The notes beneath the pieces are model-generated. The model did not search any database. It saw only the letters and a list, made by a program, of their open reading frames with translations, and was not told where the DNA came from. Both the position numbers and the translations under genes were made by a program. A stretch of DNA of 39,183 nt from Prorocentrum cordatum (lineage: Eukaryota; Sar; Dinophyceae; Prorocentrales; Prorocentraceae), in contig CAUYUJ010018542.1 of assembly GCA_963575745.1 (NCBI GenBank), forward strand, positions 120,001 through 159,183, written 5' to 3'. Below, in pieces: positions 28,419-38,304 of the stretch (position 1 is the stretch's first letter; each line of letters opens with the position of its first letter).

Positions 28419-29233
28419 CACTTGTTAGATGGATAGGACATGTGCACGCGTGGCTTGGAGATCACGAGGCCTGGGACACTGAGGGAGTGGTAGTCACCTC
28501 GGACGTTGTCCTAAACCTAGATTATGCCATCGATGATCGTGATGCTGCAGTCCTCGACGAGGCCCTCCGGACCCGCGAGAGGCTGGACTGGAGGCTCGCC
28601 GCCCCCGCCCCGCCGCCGCCCGAGCCCGAGTCCGAGCCGACCGATGTGGGGGGCGGTGGTGTGGGGGCGTTGTCTGGGAGGCCGTGGCTGTTTCAAGGGC
28701 ACTCGGTGGTGAAATGCGGCGTGGAGGGTCCCGACCACCCGTGCTTGTTGTTGTTGCAAGTCCTGCGGGGCCTCGTTGGCCCAGCGAGTGGTGCCTGGTA
28801 AAGGCGTCGCGGGGGCCTGCATGGGCCCAAGGCGCCCAGGGCTTTGGACCCAGAGGTCCCGTCTCCGTCGGTTCCTCCACCCCTCGGCCCTCCATCCTCT
28901 TCCACGGCTTTCTGCTTTTAGAGGCCCCGAGGATGAGGACATCGAGTGGCTCCAGGGGAAAATGGGGGTGTTGGGTCCTCGGAGGCGGTTGGGCCTTTGC
29001 TGGGGCCCGTTGGCGGGCCCCCTGGGGGTCCCGTGGCCGACCGTTCTCAGGCCCCCGCAGGCCCCGCCAGCTTCCACCAGTACGGGGTCTCGGTCCCCGT
29101 GCTGGACCTGGCGCGAGTTGCTCGCCTGCATGGGTTTGCCTCGCCCGATTCTGCGGTTGAATGGGCGCAGGAGTGCAGGCGGGCTAAGCGCGAGGCCAAG
29201 GCCAGAGAGGCTTGGCCACTCGAGGGCGACTAG
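28395..29233 (+). pseudogene. LINE C-terminal Cys-rich domain and tail
   Basis: The frame beginning near 28395 (EACEDIAVTLVRWIGH) leads through a Pro/Glu linker to FQGHSVVKCGVEGPDHPC. A frameshift then gives CKSCGASLAQRV (Cys codons 28755-28757 and 28764-28766), VAGACMG and a basic stretch ending RRFLHPSALHP. The pattern His, C-x2-C-G, later Cys, basic segment, 'HP' recurs in the fragment at 36980-37150. I take it as the element's own C-terminal zinc-binding domain. A last frame from 28946 carries LDLARVARLHGF and ends after a charged helix at TAG 29231-29233, the likely true end of the polyprotein. Confidence 0.5.
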
Positions 29234-29295
29234 CCCCGTTCCAGCCGCGGAGACGGCAGGCGGACACTTGTCCGCCCAACCCCATACCATACCTC

Positions 29296-29680
29296 CTCCT
29301 CCTTCTCCTCCTCCTCCTCTTCCTCCTCCTCCTCCTTCTCCCACTCTGTGCTGGCGGGGGCGGGAGGTGGTGGCAATGGAGGAACGGTAGGGGTCTCGCC
29401 GCATAGCGATGCAGGACAGCCGTCCCCCCCCCGACCTCCCGCCACATGAAGTTCGCTTTCTGCGAACGCCCCTGGATGTACCTCTGACGGCACAGTGCTG
29501 GTGGCAAATATGCACCGCCACCAGCTCGCTCCCTCCCCATCCTCCTCTCCTCCTCCTGCTCCCCCTGCTCCTCCTCCTCCTCCTCCTCCTCCTCCTCCTC
29601 CTTCGTCTCCGTCTCCGTCTCCGTCTCCGTCTCTGTCTCTGTCTCTGTCTCCTCCTCCTCCTCCTTCTCCTCCTCCTGAC
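29296..29680. repeat. (CTC)n with intervening unique DNA and (CGTCTC)n
   Basis: (CTC)n at 29296-29340 and 29573-29610, then six-base CCGTCT/CTGTCT repeats (29608-29652), then CTC again to 29676. The unique part 29341-29570 shows no gene. Confidence 0.9.
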
Positions 29681-29689
29681 TCTTGACCC

Positions 29690-29976
29690 TTGACCCTCGC
29701 AAACGGCAGGGGCCCCAAGGGCCGCTGGCCTCGGCGCGCGCCTGCACCGCCGCGGCCGCGGACTCCGACGCCTCCAGCCGCTCGCGCAGGTGGCCTGCCG
29801 CTGCCGCGGACCGCCCGGCCTCGGCCTGCCGCGGAGCCGCCGCCGCCGGCGCCGGCGACGACGGCGGCGACGACGACGGCGACGCCAACGCCAACGGCGC
29901 GGACGACGGCGACGAGGCGGCGGCGGAGGCGCCGCCATCGCTACCGCCGCCTCCACCACGTCGGCTGCGGTACTGT

Positions 29977-30008
<32 letters not shown>

Positions 30009-30430
30009 AGGGAAGGGAGAAGTCGAGGTCGTCGTCGGACAGGGGTGAGCAGGGAGGGAAGAGGAGAACGGGGGAGGATGGGGGTGGGGAGCAGGGGGAG
30101 GCGGAGGGACGAGGAGGCTCACTCGTCGCGGACGGACCGGGTGAATAGGTGCCCCCCATCCTCGCTGCAACTGAGCTCCGTGCCCGTGCCCAGCCAGCAC
30201 CACACCCCTCCGGCGCGAGGGGAAGCGGTGGATCCCGCCATGGGGCGAACCTTCGGGTGGGGCTGGGAGAGGCTTCACCTCGCGCACAGCTGGCAAGATG
30301 GCCTCCCCCGGGTCGCGCGGAGCAGAAGCAGCGGCCGATCGGCAAAACCGGCCTGGGCCCCGCACGGCAGGGCCAGAGAGACCGAGGCTCGCCACTCCCC
30401 CCCCCGCCGAAAGTGAGAATGGGCGCCCAC
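29690..30430. other. No gene recognised; GAC/GGC-rich stretch
   Basis: 29835-30010 is rich in GACGGCGAC- and GTCGTC-type triplets. No protein family is recognised on either strand. Confidence 0.45.
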
Positions 30431-30435
30431 CTCCC

Positions 30436-30560
30436 CCGCCCCCTCCTCCCCCTCCCCCCTCCTCCCCCCCTCCTCCTCCTCCTCCTCCTCCTCCTCCTCC
30501 TCCTCCTCCTCCTCCTCCTCCTCCTCCTCCTCCTCCTCCTCCTCCTCCTCTCTTCCTCCT
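30436..30560. repeat. (CTC)n microsatellite
   Basis: About 90 bp of pure CTC after a C-rich lead. Confidence 0.97.
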
Positions 30561-30564
30561 CCTC

Positions 30565-31520
30565 GTGCCGAGTGCTGCTACATGCAGGGGCCTCTGCCAG
30601 GGCGGCAAGGTCAGGCACATCATGACCCCCGCCATTTGCGAAGGACAGTTCGGAGCGCTGAAGTGCAGATGGCGCATGCTGGGCATCCCGCGTACCATAG
30701 GCATGAGCCAGCGGAGCCGCGTGACTGGACGGAGGGCGGGCAGGCGCAGGCGAAGAGGCGTGCACGTGTTTGGCGAGGGGATTCTGACTTGCGAGCTCGG
30801 CGTCCGGCCAGCCAGCGTACCGATCATGATCCGAGATGCCAGCGCTCGACGCAGGGGTGACGAGCGGGATCAGCATGTCAGGCCAGGATGCGGACGAAAC
30901 ACGACCTTGCACCCCAGGGCAGCACGAGTGAGCATATGGAACATCGAGGCCTTGCTGCGTTGAACAGTTCTGTGCTGCGGAGCCCACTTTTACAAGTGCT
31001 CAGGTGGCCACGAGCCTCGAACTGGGTACGTGCGCGCGCCTGTTGCCACGAGAAAGTATTCGGAGGCGCGTGAGGTGTGGGGGCGGGCGGGGGGGGGGGA
31101 GGATGCAAATGATCAACACTCGCACTAGACGACATCGGGTTCCGCTTGGGCTCAGGTGTTCAAGTAGACCGTGTTTCGAAGTGTGCAAGCCGGCTCGGAC
31201 GAGCTGGGATCATGATGGTGACTACTTCTATGGGTGTCGGGTATGCCCAGGAGTCCGAGAGTTTCGCGCACAAGGCAGAGCATGATGCTCTCCACCCTGT
31301 CGCCCGCAATGTGCAGGAGCGTTGTCGCCAGTGTGCGGATGCGACATGTTGCTCCGTGCGCGAGCGGGCGGATAGCATCGCCAGGAGACATTCCAAGAGA
31401 ACAGCCCCAGAAGTCAGGCAGGGCAGGACGCCAGGCATGCAGAGCGCACTCGACGACTGCCTCTGGCGGGCCAGGCCACGAGCAGGGAACTCGGAAGCGT
31501 CCCGATGGATCTCCTTCCTC
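30565..31520. other. Moderate-GC segment, no named gene; possible decayed LINE piece
   Basis: Composition is more even than in the flanks. A plus frame from about 30570 to a stop at 30963 (GQFGALKCRWRMLGIPRT) and another from 31146 look protein-like but match no family I can name. The setting, between (CTC)n and (ACT)n, parallels the LINE fragments at 27214 and 35497. A G-run is at 31090. Confidence 0.3.
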
Positions 31521-31523
31521 CCC

Positions 31524-31583
<60 letters not shown>

Positions 31584-31697
31584 NNNNNNNNNNNNNNNNN
31601 NNNNNNNNNNNNNNNNNNNNNNNNNNNNNNNNNNNNNNNNNNNNNNNNNNNNNNNNNNNNNNNNNNNNNNNNNNNNNNNNNNNACTACTACTACTAC

Positions 31698-31746
<49 letters not shown>

Positions 31747-31837
31747 GACTACTACGACTACGACTACGACTACGACTACGACTACGACTACGACTACTAC
31801 TATTACTACTACTACTACTACTACTACTACTGCTACG

Positions 31838-31890
<53 letters not shown>
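31524..31890. repeat. (ACT)n microsatellite with assembly gap 31584-31683
   Basis: ACT triplets on both sides of exactly 100 N, with ACG variants at 31746-31795 and one TGC. Poly-Tyr, poly-Thr and poly-Leu frames are artefacts. Confidence 0.97.
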
Positions 31891-31894
31891 CCTC

Positions 31895-33190
31895 TTCTTC
31901 TGCTTGAGTTCTCTCAGAGGGAAGCCTGTGAGGATTGGCAGGGTGCGCCTGTGTGTCTTGGCAAACGAGGTCTGGGTAGGCTCTGGGCCAAGGCGCGCGC
32001 GTGCAACCAGCAGCATGAGCCTCATGCCTTTGAAGCGAAAGCAGAAGCCAGCTTGGCGAAGCACAACAAGAGAGTTCGACTGTTCATCCGCAGAGATAGG
32101 TCTAGGCAAGAAGGTCTGTATGCAAGCGGGCTCGAAATTGCCAACAGAGATGGTATTCCGCTCTACGCAGCGTAATTTGCTGGACCCTCAACACTCGCCT
32201 TGAAATGATCCCGCCTTGAAATCATCCCCAGGAGGAATTTTGTCGACGCAACCTGAGGCAAGGGCGTTTTTTCGTCTGCCAGGCCCCCGGGGCAGGAGGA
32301 AAACGAACCTTGCGCTGCGAGATCGCCGAGGGCAGGTTAACGATTGAGCTGCTGGGGGAGGGGCCGTTGAACTCGTGCGGCTGTATGAAGATGTCCCTTT
32401 CCAGCACAGCATGTCTGAAGAGGTTTGGATCGAACGGTGGCTCATTACGTCGTGGCTCTTTACGTCCTGAGCTTGTCCGGTCTAGTGAGTCCGCTTCCAG
32501 CAAGGTCTCTCGCCTCCAGGACACGGCGGTGTCGGCACTGTCGGTGATCCTGCCTTCACAATGCGCGCTGGCAACACGATACTTCCCTCAGCAGGGCAGC
32601 GCCCTGATACAGCAATCTGGTGGTGAGCCTTCCCCATCCGTACACGCTTCAACTATGGCTTCTTGCCGCGGCAAATTCCGGGCAATATGCTGCCGTTGAG
32701 TTGCGTAGTTTCGCCTCGGTATCCTGAAATGCGCCACTTTTTACTGTGATGCCGTGATGCCCCTCATGCTGGGGCACTGGCCTTTCACAGGGCAGCACCC
32801 TGATACGGCTGTATGGGGGTGTGCCTTCCCCAGCATGCCAAATTTGTTCATAGACTCGGAGCTCTGTAGTTCGTGAATTTCTCCGCTCCCAGACGAGATG
32901 TTGGTCTCCAGGGCGCAGCCTGGCGGCAAAGCTGACCGTCCTCACCCTTTATCAAGGAAATTGCCAGAAAGAGGTAAACAAATGTGGCTGTCAATTGGCA
33001 TGTGAAGTACACACGCCTATCACCAGTTTGAGGTACCCGATCTGGCACAGTATGTGTACGATCATGGATGAATGGTGAGACTTCCCCACTTCTACGGGCA
33101 TCGACGATTTAGGATGGGAGAGCCCAAGTGCCAGACCCGACATACAAAGGGTTATGTCTAGCCTTCAGGGAATCAGCGCTACACTACAAT
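31895..33190. other. Lower-GC unique DNA with a diverged direct repeat; no named gene
   Basis: A plus frame from the microsatellite to a stop at 32175 (FSQREACEDWQGAPVCLG, then a Lys/Arg-rich end) is protein-like but unrecognised. A segment with GGGCAGCGCCCTGATAC and GAGCCTTCCCCA (about 32598-32637) recurs about 196 bp on (32793-32833), with a weaker third match near 33078. The first part can fold as a small hairpin (GGGC..GCCC). Confidence 0.4.
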
Positions 33191-33192
33191 GC

Positions 33193-34520
33193 ACCTCCTC
33201 CTCCTCCTCCTCCTCCTCCTCCTCCTCCTCATATGCTATTTCCTATCACCACACGGCGAGACAGTGGACAGCATCCGAGAATCTTGCTTGCTCCTCCTCC
33301 TCCTCCTCCTCCTCCTCCTCCTCACCCTCCATCCTGCTTGCGCTACAATCCAGTGCTACGCACACTGGCCGACGCCTCACCCCAGCGCGACGCAGACCCG
33401 CTGATCAGGCCGGGCACCGAGAGCACCTTCCTCCTCCGCCTCCCCCACCTCCTCCTCCCGTTCTCTGCTCCTGCTCCTTTCCTCCTGCTTCTCTACGCTT
33501 CTCCTCCTCAACCCCTCCTCCTCCTCCTCCTCCTCCTCCTCCTCCTCCTCCTCCACCTCCTCCTCCTCCTCCTCGGCGTCCTCCTCCTCCTCCTCCTCCT
33601 CCTCCTTCTCCTCCTCCTCTCCTCCTCCAAAGCCCCCCCTCCCCCTCCTCCTCCTCCTCCTCCTCTCCTCCTCTTCTCCTCCTCTCTCCTCCCTCCTCCC
33701 TCCCCCTCCTCCTCCCTCCCTCCTCCCCTCCTCCTCCTCCCTCCTCACTCTTCCTCCTCTCCTCCTCCTCCTCCCTCCTCTTTGTCCTCCTCTTTGTCCT
33801 CCTCCTCCTCCTCCTCCTCCTCCTCCTCCTCCTCCTCCTCCTCCTCCTCCTCCTCCTCCTCCTCCTCCTCCCCTCCTCCTCCCCTCCTCCTCCTCCTCCT
33901 CCTCCTCCTCCTCCTCCTCCTCCTCCTCCTCCTCCTCCTCCTCCTCCTCCTCCTCCTCCTCCTCCTCCTCCTCCTCCTCCTCCTCCCTCCTCCTCCTCCT
34001 CCTCTCCTCTCCTCCTCCTCCTCCGCTCCCCTCCTCCTCCTCCTCCTCCTCGTCCCCGTCCTGCCTTCCCTGCTCTCTCTCTCTCTCTCTCCTCTCTCTC
34101 CTCCTTTTGCTCCTCTCCTCCTCTCCTCCTCCTCCTCCTCCTCCTCCTCCTCCTCCTCCTCCTCCTCCTCCTCCTCCTCCTCCCTCCCCCTCCTCTCCTC
34201 TCGTCCTCGTCCTACTTGTCCTCCTCCTCCTCCTCCTCCTCCTCCTCCTCCTCCTCCTTCTCCTCCTCCTCCTCCTCCTCCTCCGCCTCCAGCTTCTTGC
34301 GCGAATGCCCCTTCTTCCCCCCCGCCCGCCGCCCTGAAGCGCGGCCGGTGCGCGGTCCTCGAGCACCGTACGAACGCGGTCGATGGCCACCAGCTGTGAC
34401 TCGAGCTCCTGGCGTCGGCTGTCCTCGAGGAACCGCCCGGGGGGTGGGGGGGACGGATCGGCCATTATCGAAGCCTCGAGTTCCTCCTCCTCCTCCTCCT
34501 CCTCCTCCTCCTCCACCTCG
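33193..34520. repeat. Large (CTC)n microsatellite field
   Basis: CTC tracts at 33193-33230, 33292-33326, 33427-34290 (about 860 bp, the longest here, with CCT, CTCC and TCTC interruptions) and 34477-34515. Short unique islands lie between them, for example 33331-33425 and 34291-34475. All long Pro/Ser/Leu and Glu/Arg/Gly frames derive from it. Confidence 0.97.
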
Positions 34521-34639
34521 TCCACTCCTCTTCCTTAGAAATAACTTCTCCTTGTCGCACCCCGAGGCCAATTTTTAGGGCGGGCCGGGCGTTTCGCCTG
34601 AGACTCACCATTTATGACCCTGCAGCTTAGAACATGACA

Positions 34640-35215
34640 ACAATTGCACAGGTGGAGGGCGGAACGTTTTCAAAATGTGGCTCTCACCGTAGCGCCGCGC
34701 ACACTCGTCCCCCAACCAACGCTTGCACTGAAGGGGTCCTAGCGGAAAATGAAAGATTTGGCTAAAGTTTCCCGCCGATTTTGGTAGCAAACTGGGTTCC
34801 CGGGTTCCCGGTCCCGGGTTCCCGGGTTCCCGCTATTGGTTCCGGGGCCGATTTCGGTGGGGTCTGGGTGCCCGGACTCTCGGGATCCCAGGCGATCTCC
34901 TCAGCGAGGACCATCCACTGAGTGGGGCTCCTCTCTGGTGCAAGTTTCGACACTTGTAGGAGTTTCACGGATTGGGAGCGGGTCGTTTTCAAAATATGGT
35001 TCTCGCCTTTATCGCCGCGCACATTCGTTCTAAACATAGGAGAGAGCTTCACGGATCTGGGGCGGGACGTTTCCAGAAGGTGGCTCTCGCCTTCGCGCCG
35101 CGCACGTTCGTGTTAAACAGTTGCCCGAGATGTGCGGAGTGAGAGCGGGTCGTTTTCAGAACGTGGTTCTCGCCTGAGCGCCGCGCACATGCGTTTCTAA
35201 CATGTGCAAGAGTTC
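34640..35215. repeat. About 83-bp repeat, three tandem copies and one separate
   Basis: The core 'GAGCGGGTCGTTTTCA(A/G)AA..TGG(T/C)TCTCGCC..CGCCGCGCAC' occurs with starts near 34655, 34975, 35058 and 35141. The last three are spaced 83 bp. A GGTTCCCGGG-rich stretch (34794-34832) lies between the first and the others. Confidence 0.85.
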
Positions 35216-35432
35216 CACGGGGTCCCATGATCAGCGTACCAGAATGGGTGTGCAATAGATAATGTGATCCGTGGCGTTGGAAGCACGAGAACAATGTTTT
35301 GGCATGCTTCATGGTCTTCGAACGGCCGTCTTCCAACGAGGTATAGCCCTCAGTGGGAATGAACCGCTGTAGATCCCTATGAGGAGGGAGCTTCGAGGGA
35401 GGGTTTATTCCAAGGTCGTTGATGACTCTTAG
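35216..35432. other. Nothing recognised
   Basis: Unique sequence between the 83-bp repeat and a (TCC)n tract. No coding or RNA signal. Confidence 0.4.
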
Positions 35433-35470
35433 GTCCTCCTCCACCTCCTCCTCCTCCTCCTCCTCCTCCC
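35433..35470. repeat. (TCC)n microsatellite
   Basis: Short CTC tract followed by pyrimidine-rich DNA to about 35495. The LINE fragment starts right after. Confidence 0.93.
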
Positions 35471-35515
35471 TGTCCTCCTCTCTCCTCCTTCCGTCTCGAG
35501 GGCTGGCACGTCTGC

Positions 35516-35645
35516 ATGGTTCGATCTACCTTTGAAGGCCACATCCCGCGCCTTGGGGCGGCGGGATGGGCAGTGGTGGTGACGGACTTGGACGGGGTGG
35601 TGAAGCAGATGCCCTGGGGTGGACGGTTTCCCCCGGGGCCGTTGG
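35516..35645 (+). pseudogene. RNase H domain, N-terminal half
   Basis: One frame shows LHGSIYL at about 35513-35533, where LINE RNase H has xxDGS; His in place of Asp is probable but lies at a frame change. The adjacent frame gives GHIPRLGAAGWAVVVTDLDG and VVKQMPWGG, the second and third strands and the 'yG' turn. It then runs into the (GGA)n tract. Confidence 0.6.
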
Positions 35646-35653
35646 CGACCCGA

Positions 35654-35815
35654 GGAAGAGGCGGAGGAGGAGGAGCAGGAGGAGGAGGAGAGGGAGGAGG
35701 AGGAGGAGGAGCAAAAAGGAGGAGTAGAGGGAGGAGGTGGAAGAGGAGATGGAGGAGGAGGGGGAGGAGGAGGAGGAGGAGGAGGAGGAGGAGGAGGAGG
35801 AGGAGGAGGAGGAAG
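35654..35815. repeat. (GGA)n microsatellite inside an RNase H domain
   Basis: GGA/GAG triplets on plus with GCA and AGA interruptions. It separates strands 1-3 of the RNase H fold from helix A. Confidence 0.95.
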
Positions 35816-35831
35816 ACGGGTCGCCTAAGCT

Positions 35832-36330
35832 TTCGGAGAAACCCTCCACCGGAGGGTGGTGCCACTCAGAGGCCCCTCTCCATGCCGCCCGTGATCGAGA
35901 GGACTATACGGTCCTCCAGCTTGTGCTGAATGCTGTGTTGTGCTCGGGCGGCCAGCTTCGTGTTGATTGCGCTGGGACGGCGGCCTGCGCCATCGGCCCT
36001 CGGAAAGCGCCTGGGCCCCAGAACCCGAGGGCTGACTGGTGGGCCCAGGTCCACGACAAGCTGGACGAGGCGGCGGTCCACAAGACCCCGTCCCGCTGCA
36101 CGGAGAATGCTATCAGAGATCGCCTCCTCCCTCGTTGCCACCGGCTTGGCACCCAGGCGGCCGACCGGCACGCCCGACTGGAGGCCCAGTGGTTTCTCAA
36201 CTCCGACGAGGACCGCCTCCGGATCGTGGGATGCCATGGGGTTGCTCGCCAGGCTCCGAAGTTCGCGGCCAGGCAAGCAGTGCACATAGCCAGCGGCGCC
36301 TCCTTCGAAGGATTGCAAAAAAACGAATGA
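35832..36330 (+). pseudogene. RNase H domain, C-terminal half
   Basis: An open frame gives DREDYTVLQLVLNAV (helix A, catalytic Glu GAG 35899-35901), GQLRVDCAGTAACA (catalytic Asp GAT 35965-35967 retained), KTPSRCTENAIRDRLL (loop that normally carries His; here Arg) and GTQAADRHARLEA (GN-x-x-AD motif with Thr for Asn, last Asp retained). It stays in one frame for over 150 codons, longer than any other RNase H piece here, and is stopped within the hairpin at 36328-36330. Confidence 0.7.
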
Positions 36331-36435
36331 TTGCAAAACAAAAAACCTTCGAAGGATTGCAAAAAGAACAAAAAATGCAATCCTTCGAATTTTTGTTTGC
36401 AATCATTCGAAGGTTTTTTTGCTATCCTTCGAAGG
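36302..36435. repeat. A/T-rich 59-bp inverted repeat with 16-nt loop
   Basis: Left arm 36302-36360, right arm 36377-36435. The arms share CCTTCGAAGGAT at the outer end, GAATGATTGCAAA in the middle and TTCGAAGGATTGC at the inner end, with one mismatch and small compensating indels. The outer CCTTCGAAGG is itself palindromic and recurs inside the arms. It is AT-rich within 65% GC DNA, so it looks inserted: a foldback or MITE-like element, or hairpin RNA source. No clear target duplication was found. Confidence 0.85.
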
Positions 36436-36959
36436 ATTGAAATCCTTCGTCCCTCTGGGCCGATTGACATCTGTGTTCCTAGCGTTTCCACCGATCGACG
36501 GTGCTGAGGATGTGGGGGCGGACGGGCCGGTGGTGGGGGCGGGGGCGTCGTCTGTCGTCGGGGAGGGCGCGCAGGCTCGCCGTCGCTCGGGCGTCCGTTC
36601 GCCGTGCCTGCTTCAACCTCGTGCGCTTCTGCTCTCGTCTGGTGATGCAATCTGCTCCACGGTGGCCCTCGCCGAGAAAAGTGCGCACGTCCGAGCGATG
36701 CCAGGCAAAGAGAGGTGGCGCCCGCCCCACATGCGGCCGGCGGGCCTCAGCCCGAGCCGTGCGACGAGGCCCAGGCGAGCCTCGGAACTTGGCGGGCCCG
36801 AGGCCACTCGCGCCTCGAGGCTCCCGTCTTGGACCCCAATCGTGCCATCGCTCGGACGTGCATTCCCCGTGCATCTTCGGTGTTGCGCGAACATTTGCGC
36901 AGGATGCTCCTCGGTGGTCCGCGGTGAGAAAAAGTACACTTCCGAGCGATGCCAAGCAA

Positions 36960-37274
36960 TGTGGCACCGCTGAGTCCTTGGTGTTGTGCACCACCTGCGG
37001 AGCAGCTGGTCACACTGGCAGCTGCTGGGGCCGAAGTATTCTCGCGTCGGATTGCCCTAGGGCGCGCAGTGATGGCCGCCAGCGGCAACTGGCTTGGATT
37101 TTGCGGGGGAAACGCCCGCCTCGCCAAGACGGGCGCGTGGGGTTGGACCTTTCTTGCCCTCCAAGCCTGGGCTTGCCAAAACTCCCTCTCTGGACCCGCC
37201 CCGCCCTTGGGGGCATGAATTGGCCTCATCTGCGGGCTCGCGCTGTTCAAATTATCCTCCCGCGCCGTGGCTGA
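36960..37274 (+). pseudogene. LINE C-terminal Cys-rich domain
   Basis: The frame with ESLVLCTTCGAAGHTGSCWG, then LASDCPRARSDGRQRQL and ILRGKRPPRQDG, has the layout C-x2-C-G, later Cys, Arg/Gln-rich helix, 'GKxP'. This parallels the end of the fragment at 28755-28900. Upstream, 36650-36712 and 36903-36964 are direct repeats 252 bp apart (exactly 84 codons). Confidence 0.5.
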
Positions 37275-37396
37275 AGAGCGGGGCACGAGGGTACAGGACA
37301 GAAGGAAGCGTGAGCCCGACGAACTGATGGACGATGCTTGCCTTTCCAGTTGATGCGTGCATGGGAATAGGTGGCCCCCTTCAGCTGGTGCTGCGC

Positions 37397-37772
37397 TCCT
37401 CCTCCTCCTCCTCCTCCTCCTCCTCCTCCTCCTCCCCTCCTCCTCCTCTCCTCCTCCTCCTCCTCCTCCTCCTCCTCTTCCGCCTCCTCCTCCCTCCTCC
37501 TCCTCCTCCTCCTCCTCCTCCTCCTCCTCCTCCTCCTCCTCTCCTCCTCCTCCTCCTCCTCCTCCTCCTCTCCTCCTCCTCCTCCTCCTCACCTCCTCCT
37601 CCTCCTCCTCCTCCTCCTCCTGCCTCCTCCTCCTCCTCCTCCTCCTCCTCCTCCTCCTCCTCCTCCTCCTCCTCCTCCTCCTCCTCCTCCCTCCTCCTCC
37701 TCCTCCTCCTCCTCCTCCTCCCCCTCCCCCTCCCCCTCCCCCTCCTCCTCCTCCTCCTCCTCCTCCTCCTCC
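37397..37772. repeat. (CTC)n microsatellite
   Basis: About 375 bp of CTC triplets with CCT, TTC, ACC, GCC and CCC interruptions. Confidence 0.97.
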
Positions 37773-37774
37773 GA

Positions 37775-38125
37775 CGTACGGGGAACATCAAGACGGAGAT
37801 CTTCGCCGTTCTCGGCCTCTGGGGGGCCCCCCCGGTCAACAGCGCCGCAAGATGAGAAAGACCGCTCCCTGGGAGCGGCTCGGGACTCCGGGGGGGGCCC
37901 GTGGGGAACAAATCCAGACACGGTCGCAGGCCCGGGGGGGGGGGGAAAGAGGATCAACCAAGTGCCCCTGTCTTCCCGCTTGCGAGGCGACCCGCCCGCG
38001 TCCAGATGCCTGCGCTACAGACTCCAGGCCCGCCGCGTGCCTGGCGTGGTCTCGCGAGGCCCGGTCTGAGCCTGACCAGGGCGAGGCGTCTTCTTCCCGT
38101 GTCGGCGGTTCAAAGCTGGGGCGCT
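37775..38125. other. No gene recognised
   Basis: A block with CGGCCTCTGGGGGGCC (about 37814-37830) and GGAACAAATCC (about 37906) recurs, in the other order, at 38756-38950, pointing to a shared dispersed repeat. Several G-runs are present. Confidence 0.4.
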
Positions 38126-38129
38126 GAGG

Positions 38130-38304
38130 CGCCACCACCACCACCACAACCACCACCACCACCACCACCACCACCACCACCACCACCACCACCACCACCA
38201 CCACCACCACCACCACCACCACCACCACCACCACCACCACCACCACCACCACCACCACCACCACCACCACCACCACCACCACCACCACCACCACCACCAC
38301 CACC
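38130..38304. repeat. (CAC)n microsatellite
   Basis: About 170 bp of nearly pure CAC triplets with one CAA. Poly-Trp, poly-Gly, poly-Val and poly-Pro frames are artefacts. Confidence 0.97.

Larger units (their letters stand above)
27178..29295 (+). mobile_element. 5'-truncated LINE fragment between pyrimidine microsatellites
   Basis: A plus-strand LINE 3' part begins directly after a CCCT-type repeat (27178-27212) and ends, after a stop at 29233 and about 60 nt of tail, at a (CTC)n repeat (29296). Contents in order: connection region, RNase H, linker, C-terminal Cys-rich domain and terminal basic segment, spread over at least three frames. The endonuclease and RT palm are missing, as in the 5' truncations common among LINE copies. 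Confidence 0.8.
35497..37330 (+). mobile_element. 5'-truncated LINE fragment with microsatellite and hairpin inside
   Basis: Contains a split RNase H domain (35516-35645 and 35832-36200), a 160-bp (GGA)n tract between the halves, a 59-bp inverted repeat (36302-36435), a 252-bp direct duplication (36650 to 36964) and a Cys-rich C-terminal motif (about 36980-37150). It starts after (TCC)n at 35433-35495 and ends shortly before (CTC)n at 37397, the same setting as the fragment at 27178-29295. Confidence 0.7.

Noticed and set aside
33128-34578. Poly-Pro/Ser/Leu and poly-Glu/Arg/Gly proteins of 380-470 codons
   Set aside because: They are translations of (CTC)n microsatellite.
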